In this document: positions 8,374 to 15,525 of the stretch, piece after piece
Layout: the number at the start of each line of letters is the position of its first letter
How positions within the stretch are numbered: position 1 is the first letter of the stretch
Assembly (NCBI GenBank): GCA_017548985.1
Contig: JAFYYW010000035.1
Span: 1-64,000 of the forward strand
DNA length: 64,000 bases
Direction: 5' to 3'
Origin: Bacteroidales bacterium
Lineage (GTDB): Bacteria > Bacteroidota > Bacteroidia > Bacteroidales > UBA932
Program-made: the position numbers and the translations under genes
Notes under the pieces: model-generated
The model's input: only the letters and a program-made list of their open reading frames with translations
The model's database searches: none
Told to the model about the DNA's origin: nothing

Positions 8374-9360
8374 TTATAATGACAGAACCGCCAGAACGTC
8401 AATTAGTTCCTTGTTAATGGGCTTATCCATCTTGACTGCCCTTTGGATGGGGACATACACTATCTGGTCGTTGGATATTCCGACCATTATATTGCGCTGT
8501 CCCTCCATCAGGGCTTCGATCGAGGCGTAACCCAGACGGGAGGCAAGGATACGGTCGTAAGCGCTCGGAGTACCGCCTCTCTGCAGGTGGCCAAGAATCG
8601 TGACCTGGACATTGAATTGGGGATATTCATTGCGGACACGGTCGGCGTAATACATCGCGCCTCCATGGCCGTCCTTCTTGGACTCGGAGACAATCACGAT
8701 CGAGCTGTTCTTGCTTTTGCGCATCCCCCGGCCTATGAATTCGGCGAGCTGGTCGACATCTGTCTGATCCTCAGGGATAATAGCGGCCTCGGCACCGGAA
8801 GCGATGGCGCTGTTCTGGGCCAGGAAGCCCGCGTCACGTCCCATCACCTCAACAAAGAATATCCTGTCGTGGGAATTGGCTGTGTCACGAATCTTGTCCA
8901 CGCACTCAACGATCGTATTTAGGGCGGTGTCGTATCCGATGGTATGGTCGGTTCCGTAAAGGTCATTGTCGATGGTGCCGGGCAGGCCGATGATCGGGAT
9001 ATCATATTCCCTGGCGAACTGCTGGGCGCCTGTCAATGAGCCGTTTCCACCGATCACGATAAGGGCGTCGATCTCGTTCTTGACCATATTCTCGTAGGCT
9101 TTTCTCCTACCCTCCGGATCCATGAAAGCCTTGCTTCGGGCAGTCTTGAGGATGGTTCCGCCTCTCTGGATGGTGTTTGACACCGAGGAGGAGGTGAACT
9201 CTTTGAATTCCTCGTTTATGAGGCCCTCGTAGCCGCGGTAGACTCCGATGACCTTCATGTTGTTGAATATAGCGGCCCTGGTGACGGCCCTGATGCAGGC
9301 GTTCATGCCCGGAGCGTCCCCTCCGGAAGTCAGAACAGCCACTTTATTAATCTCGCGCAT
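8374..9360 (-). CDS. pfkA: ATP-dependent 6-phosphofructokinase
   Basis: A 328-residue enzyme of the PfkA family, phosphorylating fructose 6-phosphate in glycolysis. It shows GGDAPGMN at residues 13-20, the catalytic TIDND at 129-133 with the presumed base D131, and the substrate loop [12 protein letters not shown]. At 104-108 the sequence is GGNGS where most ATP-dependent enzymes have GGDGS, so the aspartate that helps hold Mg-ATP is asparagine (codon AAC read from 9043-9045). It follows the TerB-like gene by 8 bases and abuts the Asp-box gene. Confidence 0.93.
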   Translation of the reverse strand: MREINKVAVLTSGGDAPGMNACIRAVTRAAIFNNMKVIGVYRGYEGLINEEFKEFTSSSVSNTIQRGGTILKTARSKAFMDPEGRRKAYENMVKNEIDALIVIGGNGSLTGAQQFAREYDIPIIGLPGTIDNDLYGTDHTIGYDTALNTIVECVDKIRDTANSHDRIFFVEVMGRDAGFLAQNSAIASGAEAAIIPEDQTDVDQLAEFIGRGMRKSKNSSIVIVSESKKDGHGGAMYYADRVRNEYPQFNVQVTILGHLQRGGTPSAYDRILASRLGYASIEALMEGQRNIMVGISNDQIVYVPIQRAVKMDKPINKELIDVLAVLSL

Positions 9361-9368
9361 TGTGATGA

Positions 9369-9698
9369 TTATTTAATGATATCGTAAATCCCGGTCAATT
9401 CTGAAACATAATCAAATACAACAACTTCCTCCGGAGTGATGACCCGGTCTGCCACGATCGCCGCGACAATCACATCGGCCACGGCGTCCTTCTGCTCGTC
9501 AGTCATCCTCTTGATTGTCACAAGGGCAGGAATGATGGGCATCTGCTGTCCCAACTCGATGTCCTCATCCGTGCATTCAATGGTGGCAAGGACATCTTCG
9601 GCAAACTCAATCTCGTCTTCTTCAATAAAACCATCAGCCTCCACTATGGCGGTCAAAAGGCTGATCACAGCCTGCTTTTCTATTGATGTGAATTCCAT
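9369..9698 (-). CDS. Small acidic TerB-like helical protein
   Basis: A 109-residue, strongly acidic protein without signal peptide or membrane segment. It contains two similar units, [20 protein letters not shown] and [20 protein letters not shown], each with the hydrophobic helix followed by ADG-type turn and acidic helix seen in TerB/DUF533 proteins, so a TerB-like all-helical fold is likely. Function is unknown. It heads the long minus-strand block behind a very good promoter at 9726-9757 and is followed after 8 bases by pfkA. Confidence 0.65.
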   Translation of the reverse strand: MEFTSIEKQAVISLLTAIVEADGFIEEDEIEFAEDVLATIECTDEDIELGQQMPIIPALVTIKRMTDEQKDAVADVIVAAIVADRVITPEEVVVFDYVSELTGIYDIIK

Positions 9699-9725
9699 AA
9701 AACAGTGGTTTACAATTCTCTCTCA

Positions 9726-9757
9726 CAAACTTAATCATAAAAAACGATGTTGGCAAA
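9726..9757 (-). promoter_or_regulatory. Bacteroidota promoter for the TerB-like/pfkA operon
   Basis: Read on the minus strand: TTTG (9754-9757), a 20-base spacer, then TAAGTTTG (9726-9733), an exact fit to the TTTG/TAnnTTTG pattern. Transcription would begin about 7 bases further, near 9719, giving a leader of some 20 bases. Confidence 0.8.
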
Positions 9758-9806
9758 TCATGTGTCGGCTCCTGTGGCAAACTGACCAGACAAGGGAACA
9801 GTCCAA

Positions 9807-9839
9807 TTGGAAGGAATTGCCGGGTTTTGAGTATCTTCG
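9807..9839 (+). promoter_or_regulatory. Candidate promoter for the 64-residue basic protein
   Basis: TTGG at 9807-9810, 21 bases, then TATCTTCG at 9832-9839: one mismatch in each box from TTTG/TAnnTTTG. It stands 20 bases before the ATG at 9859. Confidence 0.5.
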
Positions 9840-9858
9840 CGACAGGGAAGCACAAACC

Positions 9859-10053
9859 ATGAGCGCGAAGAAGAATAAAAGGCATAAGACTCTGCATATA
9901 ACCGAGGCGGACTTCATGCTGGCGAACCGAAGGGCGGCGAGGCTCGAGGAAATCGCCGAACACGGACGTCCGGTGACTTTCAGGAAAGCCCTGCATAAGT
10001 CCAAAAAGGTTTATGACAGGAAGCGCTTAAAAAGCCCGGCGGAAGACGATTGA
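9859..10053 (+). CDS. Small conserved basic protein
   Basis: A 64-residue protein starting MSAKKNKRHKTLHITEADFM and ending in lysine- and arginine-rich sequence (HKSKKVYDRKRLKS). It has no signal peptide and no membrane segment. An open frame runs much further upstream to 9436, but that part is antisense to the TerB-like gene and unlike protein; the ATG at 9859 is preceded by a plausible promoter. The charge and the pattern of two helices suggest an RNA- or ribosome-associated protein. I have an impression of similar short proteins in other Bacteroidales but cannot name a family. Confidence 0.6.
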   Translation: MSAKKNKRHKTLHITEADFMLANRRAARLEEIAEHGRPVTFRKALHKSKKVYDRKRLKSPAEDD

Positions 10054-10109
10054 CAGGAAGTTGCAGGCGTAAAGCGCATCGTGTCATTTCTTTTTCTTAT
10101 CTTCGGGAT

Positions 10110-11417
10110 ATGAAAAGAATCTTATTGGTAGCGGCGACCTTCCTAGCCGCGGCAGGTGTCTCGGCACAGAATCCCATCCTGCTCAAAAAGGCTTACAATT
10201 CCGACCCGCAGACGAGGGTATGGACGGTGGACGGCGAGGAGAGGCTGTTCATCTATGGTTCCAAAGACGAAAACCCGACATATTACTGTTCCGGGAAATA
10301 CGATGTGTTTTCCACAAAAGACATGATTCACTGGAGTGGAAGGGAGGCGTTCTCCTCGGACGAGGTCAAGTATAACGACGAGGTTCTTTACGCTCCGGAC
10401 TGCATCGAAAAGGACGGGAAATACTATCTGTTCTATTCCCAGCCGGGGGCTTACCCGGAGGGAACAGCCGTGGGAGAGAGCCCTTTCGGTCCTTTTCTTG
10501 ACGGGAAACCCCTCAAGGACGCTAACCAGATCGACCCTTCCGTATTCATCGACGATGACGGACAGGCATGGCTATTCTGGGGGCAGTTCTCGGCAAAATG
10601 CGCCAAACTGAACCCTGACATGCGAAGCATCGACCCTTCGACAATCAAGGACGGAATCATCACTGAGGCCGAGCACCATTTCCACGAGGGAATACAGGCA
10701 TTCAAGCACAACGGGACATATTACCTGACCTTCGCCGACATCAGCCGGAGGGGAAGGCCCACCTGCATCGGCTACGCCACATCGGACAGTATCACAGGAC
10801 CTTATACATACCGGGGAGTGATCATAGACAACTACGGCTGCGACCCGGCCGTCTGGAACAACCACGGATCTGTGGTTAACTTCAAGAACCGGTGGTACGT
10901 GTTCTATCACAGGTCTTCATGCGGCTCCAACTCCATGCGTCAAACCTGCGCTGAACCCATTAAGATACTTCCGGACGGATCCATTCCTGAGGTGGAGATG
11001 ACCTCGACAGGAGCCGGCTTCCCTCTGGATCCGTTCATCCCTATAGATTACAGCATAGTCGCGGGACGCGCGTGCATGCTATCAGGACATGGTTACATTG
11101 ACCGTGAAGGCCATCTCTCAGCAATCCATGACAATGACACTGCAACATGGAGGGACTTCTTGTTCAAGTACTGGCCGGAAAAGATGTTGATCCGGGTCCG
11201 TCCGAAAGCCGGCGGGACGATCCTTGTTTACTCTGAAGATTTTTACGGGGAGACCATCGCCTCTTTCGATGTCCCTCCCGGTGACGGAGAGACTGAAATC
11301 ACCCTCGAATCCGACGTCAGTGGAAGAATGATCGGCACCAAACCACTCCGGATGCGTTTCGCGGGAGAGGAGGACAAGGACTTGTTCACCATTGTCAGTT
11401 TCGGGTTCGAAAAATAG
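10110..11417 (+). CDS. Secreted glycoside hydrolase family 43 enzyme
   Basis: A 435-residue exported protein (signal peptide ending GVSAQ). The five-bladed GH43 propeller covers about 25-300: NSDPQTRVW should hold the base aspartate, QIDPSVFIDDDGQAWLFWGQ the pKa-modulating aspartate, and HFHEGIQAF the acid glutamate. The last 130 residues look like a beta-sandwich of the CBM6 kind. GH43 enzymes are mostly arabinofuranosidases, xylosidases or arabinanases; which of these applies is not clear. The ATG at 10110 (MKRILLVAATFLAAAG) is preferred over the frame's extension to 10050. The next gene, a beta-propeller lipoprotein, follows after 30 bases. Confidence 0.85.
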   Translation: MKRILLVAATFLAAAGVSAQNPILLKKAYNSDPQTRVWTVDGEERLFIYGSKDENPTYYCSGKYDVFSTKDMIHWSGREAFSSDEVKYNDEVLYAPDCIEKDGKYYLFYSQPGAYPEGTAVGESPFGPFLDGKPLKDANQIDPSVFIDDDGQAWLFWGQFSAKCAKLNPDMRSIDPSTIKDGIITEAEHHFHEGIQAFKHNGTYYLTFADISRRGRPTCIGYATSDSITGPYTYRGVIIDNYGCDPAVWNNHGSVVNFKNRWYVFYHRSSCGSNSMRQTCAEPIKILPDGSIPEVEMTSTGAGFPLDPFIPIDYSIVAGRACMLSGHGYIDREGHLSAIHDNDTATWRDFLFKYWPEKMLIRVRPKAGGTILVYSEDFYGETIASFDVPPGDGETEITLESDVSGRMIGTKPLRMRFAGEEDKDLFTIVSFGFEK

Positions 11418-11447
11418 ACTTAGGATTATTCAATCATATAACACAAT

Positions 11448-12386
11448 ATGATAAAGTTATTCAAGAGAATCGCCTTTCTTTTTCTTTTAGCCGCGGTGCT
11501 CTGCGCATGTGGGGAAAAGGTTATAACCGGCGTCAGCTTTCCTGGGCCTCCGATAGAGATAGCCAGCAATGAGAGTTTCGGGATGGGGATGATCAATTAT
11601 TACAACATCATCCAGGGCCCGGATGGCACTTACCGGATGTATTTCGCCGCGAACGAGAACAGCGGAATCGCCGAGGATGAATGGCATCAGAATCTTTATC
11701 TGGCGGAATCCTCCGACGGATTCCACTATGAGCTGAAAGGCAAGATCATGGAGTCATTGATAGAGCAGTCCGTTTGCCTGGTTAAGGATAAGGATTGGCC
11801 TTACCGATTGATAGGTAACCAGTTGTTGGACGGCAAGCACTGCCTCTGCCTTTGGAAATCTAAGGACGGTATCGAATTCACCGGACGAAAAGTGCTTTTT
11901 GACTTCAAGCATGACACCCAGAACACCCTGACCCAGCATGGCTCCCGGATGAAGCTATATTCCCGACTCACGCAAGAGCATTATCAGAATCGCAGGATCA
12001 CATTGGCTGAGTTTACCCTTGATGGAGAGCAAGTTAGCGAAACTGAGATTCTGGCGGGTGATTGCCTGTATAACAGCGCCGCCTCCAAAGTCGATGAGCG
12101 TTATGACCTGTTGTTCCCTACCTACTACAACACTCACGGCGGCACCACCGACACATGTTCCTTCAGGTGTTACCTCGCGGACGGTTCATTTATGCGTGAG
12201 CTTCCGTGCGAGTTGAACCGTTGGGTTGACGAGAGCGAGGAATGGGCGCTCGCCTCCCCTGGTTTTATTTTCATCAACGGGGATAGATATCTGGCTTTCG
12301 CCACCAGGACTGCGTCTCACGATCACAGTCACACCGGCATGATCTCCAGATACAAACTTATCAAGGTGGTACTGGAGTACGAATAA
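11448..12386 (+). CDS. Beta-propeller-like surface lipoprotein, single-domain paralogue
   Basis: A 312-residue lipoprotein: signal peptide with lipobox LCAC near residue 21. The body is a series of beta-rich repeats with GMGMINYYNIIQGPDGTYRM, LYLAESSDGFHYE, LWKSKDGIEF and a C-terminal SPGFIFINGDRYLAF, like the five-bladed propellers of GH43/GH117 type. No catalytic set can be assigned. It is clearly homologous to the N-terminal half of the opposing gene at 12403-14316 (both have VSFP-PP-EI, GMG-INY-NIIQ, and ending YKLIK-VVEYE/D). It is expressed with the GH43 enzyme upstream. Function unknown; a glycan hydrolase or binding protein is plausible. Confidence 0.7.
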   Translation: MIKLFKRIAFLFLLAAVLCACGEKVITGVSFPGPPIEIASNESFGMGMINYYNIIQGPDGTYRMYFAANENSGIAEDEWHQNLYLAESSDGFHYELKGKIMESLIEQSVCLVKDKDWPYRLIGNQLLDGKHCLCLWKSKDGIEFTGRKVLFDFKHDTQNTLTQHGSRMKLYSRLTQEHYQNRRITLAEFTLDGEQVSETEILAGDCLYNSAASKVDERYDLLFPTYYNTHGGTTDTCSFRCYLADGSFMRELPCELNRWVDESEEWALASPGFIFINGDRYLAFATRTASHDHSHTGMISRYKLIKVVLEYE

Positions 12387-12402
12387 TCAGCCGCTGACTT
12401 GA

Positions 12403-14316
12403 TCAATCCATGGGAATCCGGGCGAGATAAATGCCTGCCCGGGAACGTCCGTCGGGGAAAGTAAGCTCGTGGGATGAGTAATATACCACCTTCAACCCGC
12501 CATCCTCAACAAGGATTCCGGGGTAACTGTTGTCTCCGCCTGAGGGAAGTATCTTCCATAATTCGAAGTCCCCTTCGGCATTCCCTCTCCACAGGCATGT
12601 CTTCGCCTCCCCGCTATCAAAATAGGCGCGTCCGCCGATAACCAACGATCCATCGGGCAGCACCTCCATCTCAGGGCCACCGACCTGGAAACGGAGAGGA
12701 GTGAGTTTCCAGTCCGTGTAAGGATATTCGCTAGTTCCAATATACGCCTTTCTGTCATCCTGATCCCGGCGGATCAGCAAGGCCATCCTCCCATCCGGAA
12801 GGAAACGTATGGTGGTCTCGTTGGGGAATCCACCCAACTCGATATCGGTAATCTTCTCAAAATGCTTACCATCAGTGGTTTTAATCAACTCCAGACGGTT
12901 GTATTCTGACTTCCCATAAGAGACGGTATAGCCGATACCCTCGTGCCAAGTCATTCTCCAGAACCATGCGAATCCGTCCGGGATTGGATAATCCACAGGC
13001 TCCGAGTCGCTGAAAGTGTGTCCATCTGAACTGAAGGACACCTGCGGAATCCCCATTTTCAACTCCTTATCCACATACACCGAGCCTCCCTGGATTACCA
13101 TCAGCCGGCCGTCCGGTGTGACGGAGAGTTTAGGGTCTCTCAGGTCATACCCCTCTTTTGAAAGCAAGGCCACGCTCTTCCAATGCTCGCCATCAGTGGA
13201 GCGCAGGATACGGGTTTTGCCCGCCGCGATCCCATTCTCATCGAAAATATGGCTCATGCCCTCCCTGAAACACACATACCAGGCGTCATTATAGCGTACA
13301 ATCGAAGGGAACGCGCTGTAGTTTTGATCCCAGATACGCTTCACGCTGAGTTCCTCATTAATTCCGGAGTCGTATTCCACTACCGCCTTGATGAGTTTGT
13401 ATGTGCTGGTCATGCCCTTTATATCATTTACGTCATGACCCCTGTCGCGAGTATTATATGCGAGATAGCGCTCACCGTTTATGGTGATGAATCCAGGGGA
13501 TGCCAAAACCCATTTCTCATCCGGCTCGATCCAATCGTTCAGATTGCAGGGTATCTCCTTTGTGAAAAGTCCGTCAGCCACATAGCACCTGAAAAAGCAG
13601 GTGTCCGTGCTGCCCGCTGGATATTTATTGTTGAAATATGTGGGGAATAGAATATCCTGCCGATCATCCACCGGGCAGGGAGCCGGGTTGTAAAGGAAGT
13701 CTCCCGCCAAAGGCTGGATTTCAGTCAGGCGCTCTCCATCCATGCTGTACTCCGCCACGGCATTTTTCCGGTTCACCCAATCATCGCTCCAGATACGGGT
13801 GTAGAGTTTGAGCCGGCCGTCACGGGGGACCATAACATTCTGTGTGTCATGCCATTTGATCAAGAGCATGGTCTTGTCGCCGAACTCGATTCCGTCCTTC
13901 GACTTCCACAAGAACATGGTCTGCCTGCCATTCTCGATGGCTCGTCCCACAAGGCCGAACGGCTTATCTTTCTCGCCTGTCAGGAAAACGCTCTGCTCAA
14001 CCACTTCGTCCATGACTTTGCCTTTGAACTCATAGTGGAAACCGTCTTCGGATTCGGCATAATAAAGGTGTTGTCCGATCCAGCAATTATCGTTGGTATA
14101 GGACTCTCCGTTCCAGCCCGAGAAATACAAGCGGTAGCCCCCTTCCGGCAATTGGATGATGTTGAAATAATTGATGAGTCCCATCCCCACGTCCGTGTTG
14201 TTGAGTATTTCCACAGGTGGCTCCGGAAAACTGACTCTGGTGATTTGTCTGCCGCTTTCTCTACATCCCGCCAGAAAGATGACGCAAGTCATCGCAAACG
14301 CGATCAAATGTTTCAT
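12403..14316 (-). CDS. Two-domain beta-propeller surface lipoprotein
   Basis: A 637-residue lipoprotein (lipobox LAGC near residue 17). Residues about 20-320 match the single-domain lipoprotein at 11448-12386. Residues about 330-637 form a second propeller with sialidase/BNR-like blades (SFSSDGHTFSDSE, IKTTDGKHFEKI, RFLPDGRMALLIRRDQ, EVLPDGSLVIGGRAYF). The second domain thus resembles sugar hydrolases or glycan-binding propellers, but a catalytic set is not identified. The frame stays open to 14424 but that extension would enter the tRNA-Leu terminator and gene, so ATG 14316 is the start. It converges with its paralogue with only 16 bases between. Confidence 0.75.
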   Translation of the reverse strand: MKHLIAFAMTCVIFLAGCRESGRQITRVSFPEPPVEILNNTDVGMGLINYFNIIQLPEGGYRLYFSGWNGESYTNDNCWIGQHLYYAESEDGFHYEFKGKVMDEVVEQSVFLTGEKDKPFGLVGRAIENGRQTMFLWKSKDGIEFGDKTMLLIKWHDTQNVMVPRDGRLKLYTRIWSDDWVNRKNAVAEYSMDGERLTEIQPLAGDFLYNPAPCPVDDRQDILFPTYFNNKYPAGSTDTCFFRCYVADGLFTKEIPCNLNDWIEPDEKWVLASPGFITINGERYLAYNTRDRGHDVNDIKGMTSTYKLIKAVVEYDSGINEELSVKRIWDQNYSAFPSIVRYNDAWYVCFREGMSHIFDENGIAAGKTRILRSTDGEHWKSVALLSKEGYDLRDPKLSVTPDGRLMVIQGGSVYVDKELKMGIPQVSFSSDGHTFSDSEPVDYPIPDGFAWFWRMTWHEGIGYTVSYGKSEYNRLELIKTTDGKHFEKITDIELGGFPNETTIRFLPDGRMALLIRRDQDDRKAYIGTSEYPYTDWKLTPLRFQVGGPEMEVLPDGSLVIGGRAYFDSGEAKTCLWRGNAEGDFELWKILPSGGDNSYPGILVEDGGLKVVYYSSHELTFPDGRSRAGIYLARIPMD

Positions 14317-14361
14317 AATGAGTTCAATTTCCACAAATATAAGAATCCATCCCTCATTCAC

Positions 14362-14396
14362 AAAAAGAAAAGCCAGGCGTTCTTGCCTGGCTTTTC
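14362..14396 (-). terminator. Intrinsic terminator of tRNA-Leu
   Basis: A 12-base-pair perfect stem pairs 14367-14378 with 14385-14396 (GAAAAGCCAGGC and its complement, loop of six). On the minus strand it starts 4 bases after the tRNA 3' end and is followed by TTTCTTTTTG. Confidence 0.85.
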
Positions 14397-14399
14397 TCG

Positions 14400-14483
14400 T
14401 GCCCGAGGTGGGAATCGAACCCACACGTCTTTAAAGGACATTGGATTTTGAGTCCAACGCGTCTACCATTCCGCCACTCGGGC
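14400..14483 (-). tRNA. tRNA-Leu (anticodon CAA)
   Basis: Reading the minus strand gives a 7-base-pair acceptor stem (GCCCGAG with CTCGGGC), a D arm, an anticodon stem TTGGA/TCCAA with loop CTCAAAA so the anticodon is CAA (UUG codons), a long variable arm typical of leucine tRNAs (hairpin around TCCTTTAAAGGA), and a T arm containing GTTCGATTC. The discriminator base is A. CCA is not encoded. Confidence 0.95.
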
Positions 14484-14603
14484 AAAAATAACGTTTGGGC
14501 TGCAAATTTATCTATTTTCCTCGAAAATGCAAAATGTGGCGGCAAAAGTTAAGGACATGGCAAAAGGAATCGATCCGTTGTGCATATTGATGGAAAAACT
14601 GAT

Positions 14604-14611
14604 TATATTTG
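14604..14611 (+). promoter_or_regulatory. -7 promoter box upstream of zinc metallopeptidase
   Basis: TATATTTG matches the Bacteroidota -7 consensus exactly; the only -33 candidate is a TTG at 14578-14580, 23 bases away. Transcription would start near 14618, at the edge of a dyad repeat. Confidence 0.6.
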
Positions 14612-14617
14612 TAAGAT

Positions 14618-14637
14618 GATATATCCGAAGATATATC
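14618..14637. repeat. Dyad of two GATATATC units at the predicted transcription start
   Basis: GATATATC at 14618-14625 and again at 14630-14637 with four bases between. Each unit is itself a palindrome, so the pair is both a direct and an inverted repeat. It lies just downstream of the -7 box, at or beside the transcription start, where it could be a repressor site or a 5' hairpin in the mRNA. Confidence 0.5.
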
Positions 14638-14669
14638 AAGAAAACGTTAACCCTTAATTACATCGCAAT

Positions 14670-15524
14670 ATGAAACTTGAAGGAAGACGCGAAAGCACTA
14701 ACGTCGAAGACCGCCGCGGAATGAGTGGCGGAGCCATAGCAGGAGGCCTCGGTGGAGGCGCCATCATCATCGCTCTTATAGTCATGCTGTTGGGAGGAGA
14801 TCCCACCTCAGTCCTGCAACAGGCCGGCACAAGCCAGACCACTGAACAGACCGATGTGACCTTTACCCAAGAGGAACAGGAACTCGCCTCGTTCGCCAAG
14901 AAGATCCTCGCCGGAACTGAAGACGCCTGGACGGCGCAGTTCGCCAAATATGGCTACCAGTACCAGGCTCCCAAAATGGTCCTCTACTCGGGTGTGACCT
15001 CATCCGGCTGCGGAACAGCGAATTCCCAGGTGGGTCCTTTCTACTGCTCCGCTGACCAGACCGTTTACATCGACCTGAGTTTCTTCACTACGATGAAAAG
15101 ACAGATCGGCGCGGATGGTGATCTCGCTTACGCGTATGTCATCGCCCACGAGGTCGGACATCATGTGCAGTACCTCCTCGGCACTCTTAACAAGGCGCAC
15201 CAAAAGATGAACCAGTCCAACAAGACCGTCGCCAACCAGTACAGCGTCCGTCTCGAACTCCAGGCCGACTACTATGCTGGTGTATGGGCCAACAATGACA
15301 ACGCCAGGTACAAATCCCTTGAGGCAGGAGACATCGAGAGGGCTCTCGACTGCGCCGCCAAGATCGGAGACGACTATCTCCAGAAGAAATCACAGGGCTA
15401 TGTCGTGTCTGACTCTTTCACCCACGGTACCGCCCAGCAGCGTTACAACTGGCTGAAGAGAGGAATGACCTACGGAGACCTTGAGCACGGAAACACTTTC
15501 GAGATCGATTATAATAAACTCTAG
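14670..15524 (+). CDS. Neutral zinc metallopeptidase (YpfJ/KPN_02809 family), membrane-anchored
   Basis: A 284-residue protein. The N-terminus has EGRRESTNVEDRRG, the family's leader, then a single glycine-rich membrane segment at about 21-43 (GGAIAGGLGGGAIIIALIVM), so the catalytic part faces outside the cytoplasm. The zinc motif HEVGH is at 160-164, with a later LQADYYAGVWA stretch that supplies the third ligand in this family. Length matches the family. Substrates are not known for most members. Downstream genes follow closely on the same strand, so it may lead a long transcript through purL. Confidence 0.9.
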   Translation: MKLEGRRESTNVEDRRGMSGGAIAGGLGGGAIIIALIVMLLGGDPTSVLQQAGTSQTTEQTDVTFTQEEQELASFAKKILAGTEDAWTAQFAKYGYQYQAPKMVLYSGVTSSGCGTANSQVGPFYCSADQTVYIDLSFFTTMKRQIGADGDLAYAYVIAHEVGHHVQYLLGTLNKAHQKMNQSNKTVANQYSVRLELQADYYAGVWANNDNARYKSLEAGDIERALDCAAKIGDDYLQKKSQGYVVSDSFTHGTAQQRYNWLKRGMTYGDLEHGNTFEIDYNKL

Positions 15525-15525
15525 C

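Noticed and set aside
9436..9858. Upstream extension of the small basic protein
   Set aside because: Antisense to the TerB-like gene and across two promoters; sequence is not protein-like.
10098..10105. TATCTTCG before the GH43 gene as a promoter box
   Set aside because: It ends only four bases before the ATG and has no -33 partner at 19-21 bases.
14317..14424. N-terminal extension of the two-domain lipoprotein
   Set aside because: It would run through the tRNA-Leu terminator and up to its gene and would bury the lipoprotein signal; the ATG at 14316 gives a proper signal peptide.
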